From Bacillota bacterium (lineage in GTDB: Bacteria > Bacillota_I > Bacilli_A > ML615J-28 > CAG-698): a DNA stretch of 57,246 nucleotides. The translations under genes were made by a program, and so were the position numbers. Shown here in pieces: positions 51,398 through 57,246 of the stretch. Location: the NCBI GenBank assembly GCA_023410025.1, contig JAEYQM010000077.1, positions 1 to 57,246 of the forward strand, read 5' to 3'. The notes below the pieces were generated by a model. It was not told where the DNA came from. It saw only the letters and a program-made list of their open reading frames with translations, and ran no database searches. The stretch's first letter is position 1. Each line of letters starts with the position of its first letter.

Positions 51398-53056
51398 TTA
51401 TTTTGAATCGCGACGTCTACGATCATCACGGCTTCTTGATCCTTCACCAAAACGGCTTCTTGATCCTTCACCTGAACGGCTTCTTGATTTATCGCTTGAT
51501 TTTCTTTCTTTTGCTTCTTCAACAATTACTTTTCTACCATTTACATTTGTTGCAAAGGCAAAAATTAGTTCATCAACATATTTTGATGGAATTTCAAAGA
51601 ATGAGAAGTTTTCATGTAAATCTATTTTATCAATATCAGAACTCTTAAGAGATGTTCTCTTTACGATTAAATCAACTAAATCAAATACTTTGATATTGTC
51701 AATTCTACCCATTCCAAAGAAAATTCTTGAAACTTTAGAAGGAGCTTTATCTTCTTTAATTTCTTCTTCACTTCCTAAATTAAGTTGTAACATAATTAAT
51801 CCAGCAATTAAATCAGTTGGATCAATATTTTGTGAAGCTAAGTTTTGGATTGTATCATTGATAATACCACGATATTTTTTAGTATCTAATTCTAATGCTT
51901 GTTTTGCAACTCGTTCAACACGAACCTTCATAACCTTATCTAAACTTGGAATATCCATAGCTGTAATTACAGAATTCGAATATGCCATAATACTTCTTAA
52001 ACGATATTTTTCTTGTTTAGAAAGTAATGTAACAGCAAGTCCTGTTCTTTTAGCACGTCCAGTTCTACCGATTCTGTGTACATAATATTCTTCATCTGTT
52101 GGAACATCGTAGTTAAATACAACATCAACATCATCAACATCAAGTCCACGAGCAGCAACATCACTTGCAACTAGGATATCAAGTGTACCATTACGGAAAC
52201 GGCTCATTACACGATCTCTTTGCATTTGTTTCATATCACCATGTAATGCTTCAACTAAGAAACCTCTAGTTAATAAACTTGAAGTTACTTCATCAACAGC
52301 ACGTTTTGTGTTACAGAACACCATGATTAATTTGAAATCATTAATATCAATAATTCTACTAATAACTTCAATTTTTTCTTTATTTTGTACTTCAATATAT
52401 CTTTGTTCGATTGTTGGAACATTTCTTTCATTACGATTTACACGAACGATTTGTGGTTGTTTTAAGTATAACTTAGCAATGTTTTCAATATCTTTTGAAA
52501 CAGTTGCTGAGAAAAGCATTGTTTGATGTTCATGAGTAATATCTTTTAGGATTTCATCTAAATCTTCTCTGAATCCCATATTTAACATTTCATCTGCTTC
52601 ATCTAATACTAGCATCTTAACTTGATTTAGTTTAATTGTGTTACGACGCATATGATCCATTAAACGTCCTGGTGTTGCAACAACGATTTGTGGATTTCTT
52701 CTTAATGATGTTATTTGTTTTTCAATATATTCACCACCATAAATAGTGACTACTTTTAAATTCTCTTTAAAAAAAGACATTTCTTCAATTTCTTTTGTTA
52801 TTTGAACTGCTAGTTCACGAGTAGGTGATAAAATTAGGGCCTGTACCCCTTTTTCACTTGTATCAATATTTTGAAGGATTGGTATAGCGAAGGCTGCAGT
52901 CTTACCAGTTCCCGTAGGAGCTTGGGCAATAACATCTAATCCTTGTAAAGCAATAGGGATAACATTTTCTTGTACTTCTGTCATTTCCACATATTGTTTT
53001 TTTTCAATTCCTCTTAATATATCATTTTCAATATTTAACGTTTCAAACTTATTCAT
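51398..53056 (-). CDS. DEAD-box RNA helicase (CshA/DbpA-like)
   Basis: 552 residues from the ATG at 53056, which AGAGG precedes; the ATG five codons earlier overlaps that site. All SF2 DEAD motifs are present: APTGTGKTAAF, PTRELA, TPGRLMDH, LDEADEML, FSATVS, ARGLDVDDVD and HRIGRTGRAKR. A helical dimerisation-like segment follows, then a DbpA/CsdA-type RNA-binding domain (SRIFFGMGRIDNIKVFDLVD, FEIPSKYVDELI). The Arg/Ser tail (RSRSGEGSRSR repeats) is encoded by a 24-base tandem repeat. It remodels rRNA and mRNA, acting in ribosome assembly or in the degradosome. Confidence 0.93.
   Translation of the reverse strand: MNKFETLNIENDILRGIEKKQYVEMTEVQENVIPIALQGLDVIAQAPTGTGKTAAFAIPILQNIDTSEKGVQALILSPTRELAVQITKEIEEMSFFKENLKVVTIYGGEYIEKQITSLRRNPQIVVATPGRLMDHMRRNTIKLNQVKMLVLDEADEMLNMGFREDLDEILKDITHEHQTMLFSATVSKDIENIAKLYLKQPQIVRVNRNERNVPTIEQRYIEVQNKEKIEVISRIIDINDFKLIMVFCNTKRAVDEVTSSLLTRGFLVEALHGDMKQMQRDRVMSRFRNGTLDILVASDVAARGLDVDDVDVVFNYDVPTDEEYYVHRIGRTGRAKRTGLAVTLLSKQEKYRLRSIMAYSNSVITAMDIPSLDKVMKVRVERVAKQALELDTKKYRGIINDTIQNLASQNIDPTDLIAGLIMLQLNLGSEEEIKEDKAPSKVSRIFFGMGRIDNIKVFDLVDLIVKRTSLKSSDIDKIDLHENFSFFEIPSKYVDELIFAFATNVNGRKVIVEEAKERKSSDKSRSRSGEGSRSRFGEGSRSRDDRRRRDSK
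51430..51488 (-). repeat. 24-base tandem repeat in the RNA-helicase tail
   Basis: Units at 51430-51453 and 51454-51477 differ at only two bases. A partial third unit begins at 51478. On the minus strand they encode GEGSRSR-type repeats of a basic, disordered RNA-binding tail. Copy number may vary between strains by slippage. Confidence 0.75.
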
Positions 53057-53073
53057 TTCTTCCTCTTTCATTT

Positions 53074-53097
53074 AAAAGTATCTCTTAATAGAGATAC
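53074..53097 (-). terminator. weak terminator hairpin between tldE and the RNA helicase gene
   Basis: 8-bp perfect stem (53078-53085 with 53090-53097), loop ATTA, four T on the minus strand. It starts 5 bases after the tldE stop. Confidence 0.55.
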
Positions 53098-53101
53098 GCT
53101 T

Positions 53102-54424
53102 TTACTCACCAGATATAGCTAGACCATTAAATAATATTGATGGCGTAGCAATACCTTGATATCCTAATTCTAAATCATTACCTACAGCAACGACTGCATT
53201 CATTAATTTATAGAAATTTCCTGATGCAACAATTAGTGTAATTGGGCGATCAATTTTTCCTTCAGTAACCAAGAAGCCTTGAGCTTTAAGACTAAAGTCA
53301 CCAGAGATAGGATTAACCCCGGCATGTAATCCTTCAACTCCTGTTAGTAATAAACCTTCATTCATTTGTTGGATTAATTCTTTTTTAGTTTTAATACCTG
53401 GTTCAATATAGAAATTCGCACCGCTAACATCGATTGTAGCACCACGTTTAAATCCATTACCTGTAGATTTAGTATTAAAATATTTTGCAGTTTTTAGATT
53501 GTGTAATAGAGTTTTTAAAACTCCTTTATCAACAATCACTTTTTCACTACATGCAACACCTTCATCATCAAAAGGTGCATTAAGAATTGCATCTTCACGT
53601 AGTGGATTATCAACGATTGTAATTAAATCGCTCATTATTTTTTCATTTTCCTTACCAAGGAATGGAGTTATCTTTTTAATAGCTGCTTCCCCAGAAAAAG
53701 CACTGAAGTATGCTGATAATAAATCAGTCATTGCTTCATTTTCAATAATTACAGGATATACCTTTGAAGGAATTGAACGAGCATTCAACATAGAAACTGT
53801 TCTTTCAACAACTTCTGTTGCTAATTTCTTAACATCTAAATTTTCGTATTTCAATTGTACATCAACTTTAAAGCCTGATTGACTGTCGTTATTTTCACGT
53901 GCTACAGCTTGTAGTACTAATGCACAATATTCATTTCCTTTTTCAATATTCAACCCTTTAGAGTTAATAATTCTTATAGTTGTTTTGCTTTCCTCATAAT
54001 TACAATAAGGTACAAAAGCAACACGAGAATCTAAAGACTTAACTTCTTTTTCAAGTCCTTTAAGCATTTCAATTTTCTCATATGTTGTATATTCTTGAAA
54101 ATCATTTTTAATTTCTCGAGCTTTAGGATAAACTGCATCACCTTCGTAAATGGAAAATTCTTCTTCTGTACTAATAATTTGAGCATTTGTGCGCAAATTA
54201 TTCAAGATAAATTCAATTGATTCATTATTGTTTTCAAGAATCATTGATGACATTTTACCATTATAAATTCCACGAATTGTGATTTGTGTTGCATCACTAA
54301 TGTTGTTTTTTTCAACATTACCATTATAAATGGAAATAGTTAGTTCAGAATTGCGATCTTCATAAATTTCTAAATCACTAAAACCGTATTCTTTAGACTT
54401 ATTTATAAGTTCATTATAATTCAT
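53102..54424 (-). CDS. tldE: TldE/PmbA metallopeptidase-like subunit
   Basis: 440 residues of the PmbA/TldE family. NAPFDDEGVACSEKVIVDKG, cited in part, and GVEGLHAGVNPISGDFSL are typical. It lacks the HEXXXH zinc motif, as expected for the TldE half of the TldD-TldE complex. That complex degrades unfolded peptides and, in other bacteria, matures microcins and processes CcdA. The ATG overlaps the tldD TAG or TAA by one base, so the two subunits are coupled. Confidence 0.93.
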   Translation of the reverse strand: MNYNELINKSKEYGFSDLEIYEDRNSELTISIYNGNVEKNNISDATQITIRGIYNGKMSSMILENNNESIEFILNNLRTNAQIISTEEEFSIYEGDAVYPKAREIKNDFQEYTTYEKIEMLKGLEKEVKSLDSRVAFVPYCNYEESKTTIRIINSKGLNIEKGNEYCALVLQAVARENNDSQSGFKVDVQLKYENLDVKKLATEVVERTVSMLNARSIPSKVYPVIIENEAMTDLLSAYFSAFSGEAAIKKITPFLGKENEKIMSDLITIVDNPLREDAILNAPFDDEGVACSEKVIVDKGVLKTLLHNLKTAKYFNTKSTGNGFKRGATIDVSGANFYIEPGIKTKKELIQQMNEGLLLTGVEGLHAGVNPISGDFSLKAQGFLVTEGKIDRPITLIVASGNFYKLMNAVVAVGNDLELGYQGIATPSILFNGLAISGE

Positions 54425-55803
54425 TAGCCTCTACCTCCAACTGTCATATTTTGTACTCTGATGGTTGGTTGACCAACATCGGTAGGAATACTACCGCTTA
54501 ATGATCCACACATTCCATGACCAAAACCTAGATTGTCAGCCACCATATCAATATTCATTAATACTTCAGCTCCACTTCCAACAAGTGTAGCGCCCTTTAC
54601 AGGCTTAGTTATTTTTCCATCTTCAATTAAGTAACCTTCATTAACGGCAAAATTAAATTCACCAGTTGATGGATCAACACTTCCTCCACCCATTTTCTTT
54701 GCAAATAAACCAAACTTTGTATTACTTATAATTTCTTCAAATGTTGATTTACCAGGTGCAAAGAATGTATTTGTCATTCTAGATGTTGGTGAGTATTTGT
54801 ATGATTGACGACGACCAGAACCTGTTACAGGATGATTCATTGTAAATGAATTACGATAATCAACTAAATAAGATTTTAATATTCCATTTTCAATTAGAAC
54901 ATTTCTTTGTGTTGGATTACCTTCATCATCATAATTTAATGAACCCCAAGAATTCGTTAAAGTTCCATCATCAATCGCTGTTACAACATCACTAGCAATT
55001 TTTTGACCTAATTTACCAGTAAATACCGATACACCCTTAGCAACAGATGTTGCTTCAAGTGAATGGACACATGCCTCATGTAACAATACTCCACCAAAGC
55101 CATTATGAACTACGACAGTCATTTTGCCACCAGCAATTTCATCAGCATGTAACATTGTCACTGCTGTCTTGCTAATTTCAGCACCGAAAGCTTTTAGGTC
55201 TACACCTTCAAACATTTCATAGCCTTGGTTACGCCCAATATTGTCTGCGCCAGATTGCATTTTATCTTTGTCTTTTGCAACTACACTGCCAGAAATACGA
55301 ATATTAGTTCGAATATCTTTTACCAACTTTCCATTTGTGTTGGCGATTAAAACTTCTTGTTCTTTATCCATTAGATTAACAATAACTTGGCTTATTTCAT
55401 CTGAATAAGCTAATGCACCGTCATTTAATTGAGTCATTAATGCAATTTTTTCATTATTTGTCATATCTTGAGGACGAATCTTTACATTATGATTATTAGC
55501 TTTCTCTTCATCTAAATCAAACTTGATATTTTTGTTTTCACCATTAAAACTTTTTGCTAACTTTGTAGCAAGTTTTTCCACATTTTCAAAGTCGACTTCA
55601 TTAGTGTAACCATATACTTCTTCTCTACCTAAAAGTATACGAATTCCTACACCGTAAAGGTAAGTTGTTGAAGCTTTAGTGATCTTCCCTTTTGTCATTT
55701 CCAAATTATTAATAATTGATTTCTCAAAAAACAATTCACCAAAATTAGCGCCTGTAGATAAACAAACTTCTAAAACATTTTTAATTTCATTTTTGTTAAG
55801 CAT
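54424..55803 (-). CDS. tldD: TldD metallopeptidase subunit
   Basis: 459 residues. The zinc motif HEACVHSLEA (HEXXXH) lies near the middle. RNSFTMNHPVTGSGRRQSYKY and GKITKPVKGATLVGSG are family features. It forms the active half of the TldD/TldE protease with the next gene. It has a near-consensus promoter and the GGAGTTGAAG ribosome site. First gene of the pair. Confidence 0.95.
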   Translation of the reverse strand: MLNKNEIKNVLEVCLSTGANFGELFFEKSIINNLEMTKGKITKASTTYLYGVGIRILLGREEVYGYTNEVDFENVEKLATKLAKSFNGENKNIKFDLDEEKANNHNVKIRPQDMTNNEKIALMTQLNDGALAYSDEISQVIVNLMDKEQEVLIANTNGKLVKDIRTNIRISGSVVAKDKDKMQSGADNIGRNQGYEMFEGVDLKAFGAEISKTAVTMLHADEIAGGKMTVVVHNGFGGVLLHEACVHSLEATSVAKGVSVFTGKLGQKIASDVVTAIDDGTLTNSWGSLNYDDEGNPTQRNVLIENGILKSYLVDYRNSFTMNHPVTGSGRRQSYKYSPTSRMTNTFFAPGKSTFEEIISNTKFGLFAKKMGGGSVDPSTGEFNFAVNEGYLIEDGKITKPVKGATLVGSGAEVLMNIDMVADNLGFGHGMCGSLSGSIPTDVGQPTIRVQNMTVGGRG

Positions 55804-55825
55804 ATCTTCAACTCCTTATTTGTTT

Positions 55826-55854
55826 ATTATACTTTATTTTAACATTTATTTCAA
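55826..55854 (-). promoter_or_regulatory. promoter for tldD-tldE
   Basis: TTGAAA (55849-55854, minus strand), 17-base spacer, TATAAT (55826-55831). The ATG is 22 bases downstream. Confidence 0.75.
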
Positions 55855-55939
55855 GTAAAAATAATTTTTAATTTTTTTAATCACAAATATTCATTAATAA
55901 TATTAAAAAAAATGACAATAATAATACAAGGTGATAAAA

Positions 55940-57246
55940 ATGTTAGAGTCTTTATGGCATAAAACTATTCAAAAACGAGAGTACCCATCATTAAATCATA
56001 ATGTAAATACTAATTTATTAATAATTGGTGGCGGAATTACAGCAATACTTAATGCATATTTACTGAGAAACCATTATCATGATATAACCATAGTAACTAA
56101 TAATCGTTTTTTTAGTGGAACTACTGGATTTACAACCGCTAAAGTTACCTATCAACATGGTTACTTCTATCATGATTTAGTTAAAGGAGTAGGAGTTAAA
56201 AAAGCTAGTGATTATTTTAATTTAAATAAGGATGGAATAGAATTAATTAAAAAAATTGTTGAAACGGAAAAAATAGAATGCGATTTTGTAAAGGTTAGTA
56301 ATTATCTAGTTAGTGATAAAAACCATATAGCAAAAGAAAAGGAAGCTTATGATAAGTTAAATATAAGTTATGAATCAACAACTTATAAGAAAGAACCCGC
56401 ATTAAAAGTATCTAATCAATATGTTTTTAATCCATTATTATTTTTAAATGAATTATTAAAAATATTAGATAAAAAAATAAATATTTTTGAAAATACCAAA
56501 ATTACAAAAATTAAAAATCTTACTTCATATACTGAAGATGGATTTGAAATAACTGCTGAAAATATTATAGTTGCAACCAATTATCCATTATACCCTTGTA
56601 ATAACTTATTCTTTACAAAACTTGCTCCTAATAAATCATATGTTGTTGTAACAAATAAAAAAGATGAATCTGACTGTGTATATTATTATAAAGATGAAGC
56701 AGTAACCTATAGAACTTATCGAGAGTTTTTATTAATATCAGGTTTAGCTCATGAAATGAATAATTTTGTTGATACAAATAAAGTATTTAGAAATTTAAAA
56801 ACATATGCCGACGATAAGATTCATTATGCATGGAGTAATCGTGATTTTAAATCAGTTGATTTAATCCCTTTTATTGGTAGGATTTCAGACAATATTTATA
56901 TATCTACAGGATACGGTGAATGGGGAATGAGTAATAGTGCTGGTGGTGCTAAACTTATTTATGATTTAATTACAGAAAATAATACAGACTATGCCGATAC
57001 ATTTAATCCTAAAAGATTAATTTTTAATTCCAAAAGATTTACATATAACTTAAAAAAGTTTAAAAAATATATATGCAATAATAAACCTCTTGATAATGAA
57101 GAAATCGATGAGGATAAAAAAGTAATTATTACCTTTGATAAGAAAAGATATGGAGTCTATAAAGATGAAAAAAATGATATTCATATTATTAAAACAAAGT
57201 GTACTCATCTTGGATGTTATCTGCAATTTAATAAAGTTAATAAAGT
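55940..57246 (+). CDS. FAD-dependent oxidoreductase with C-terminal Rieske domain (partial)
   Basis: The reading frame is open from the ATG at 55940 (AAGGTGATAAA upstream) to the window end, giving about 435 residues without a stop. The N-terminus carries the FAD-binding LLIIGGGITAILNAY and the DAO-family FSGTTGFTTAKVTYQHG. STGYGEWGMSNSAGGAKL is the C-terminal FAD motif. The last visible residues include CTHLGC, the first half of a Rieske 2Fe-2S site; the second half lies outside the window. This DAO-Rieske fusion is the YhfW type of Bacillus, ~500 residues, whose substrate is unknown. Diverges from tldD. Confidence 0.88.
   Translation, partial: MLESLWHKTIQKREYPSLNHNVNTNLLIIGGGITAILNAYLLRNHYHDITIVTNNRFFSGTTGFTTAKVTYQHGYFYHDLVKGVGVKKASDYFNLNKDGIELIKKIVETEKIECDFVKVSNYLVSDKNHIAKEKEAYDKLNISYESTTYKKEPALKVSNQYVFNPLLFLNELLKILDKKINIFENTKITKIKNLTSYTEDGFEITAENIIVATNYPLYPCNNLFFTKLAPNKSYVVVTNKKDESDCVYYYKDEAVTYRTYREFLLISGLAHEMNNFVDTNKVFRNLKTYADDKIHYAWSNRDFKSVDLIPFIGRISDNIYISTGYGEWGMSNSAGGAKLIYDLITENNTDYADTFNPKRLIFNSKRFTYNLKKFKKYICNNKPLDNEEIDEDKKVIITFDKKRYGVYKDEKNDIHIIKTKCTHLGCYLQFNKVNK

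Noticed and set aside
1..57246. Mycoplasma/Spiroplasma genetic code (TGA = Trp)
   Set aside because: Conserved proteins have full length under the standard code, contain TGG tryptophans and several genes end in TGA.
1..57246. CRISPR array, prophage or insertion sequence
   Set aside because: I saw no regularly spaced repeats, no transposase or integrase, and no phage structural genes.

Overview
The window is AT-rich DNA from a low-GC Gram-positive (Firmicutes/Tenericutes-type) bacterium that uses the standard genetic code: TGA serves as a stop (for example ogt and sepF) and the long conserved proteins read through without any TGA-Trp codon. Gene order is Firmicutes-like: rplU-prp-rpmA-obg, ylmE-sepF-ylmG-ylmH-ileS, ymfF-ymfH, deoC-deoD. 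A wall-less or wall-poor relative such as the Acholeplasmatales or an Erysipelotrichia-type lineage fits best, but no rRNA is present and the assignment is an inference. Almost all genes lie on the minus strand.

Layout. 1-4.6 kb: a DUF3788-like orphan, a zinc-ribbon glycerolipid acyltransferase (+), a secreted Ig-like protein and an ECF transporter S component. 4.6-7.0 kb: the obg/L27/Prp/L21 ribosomal operon with an L21-type leader. 7.0-10.5 kb: an acetyltransferase-like protein, rubrerythrin, CvpA and other membrane proteins. 10.6-14.9 kb: a HAD-cysE-LTA synthase-like-cca operon. 15.0-16.7 kb: a serine palmitoyltransferase-like enzyme (+) facing ogt.

16.8-27 kb is the accessory part. It holds a MACPF/perforin-domain lipoprotein, a duplicated-FtsX ABC exporter, a large lipoprotein with Listeria-Bacteroides repeats, an S51 peptidase and several small membrane proteins of unknown role. 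27-29.4 kb encodes a LuxE/LuxC-like fatty-acid reductase pair. 29.7-32.3 kb encodes an unusual SF2 helicase with two C-terminal membrane segments.

32.6-57.2 kb is mostly housekeeping: tRNA-Gly(GCC), a short SSB, YmfF/YmfH peptidases, deoC/deoD, ileS and the ylm division cluster without divIVA, an M42 peptidase with argS, a structured non-coding RNA (6S-like candidate), an alanine/glycine symporter, DegV, a YhcC-type radical SAM protein, metK, a DEAD-box RNA helicase, TldD/TldE, and the start of a FAD oxidoreductase-Rieske protein cut by the window end.

Most operons are compact, with 1-10 base junctions. Rho-independent hairpins repeatedly contain the stop codon of the gene they end. The strongest leads for new biology are the MACPF lipoprotein/exporter locus, the membrane-anchored helicase, the sphingolipid-type enzyme with the fatty-aldehyde pair, and the non-coding RNA upstream of argS.
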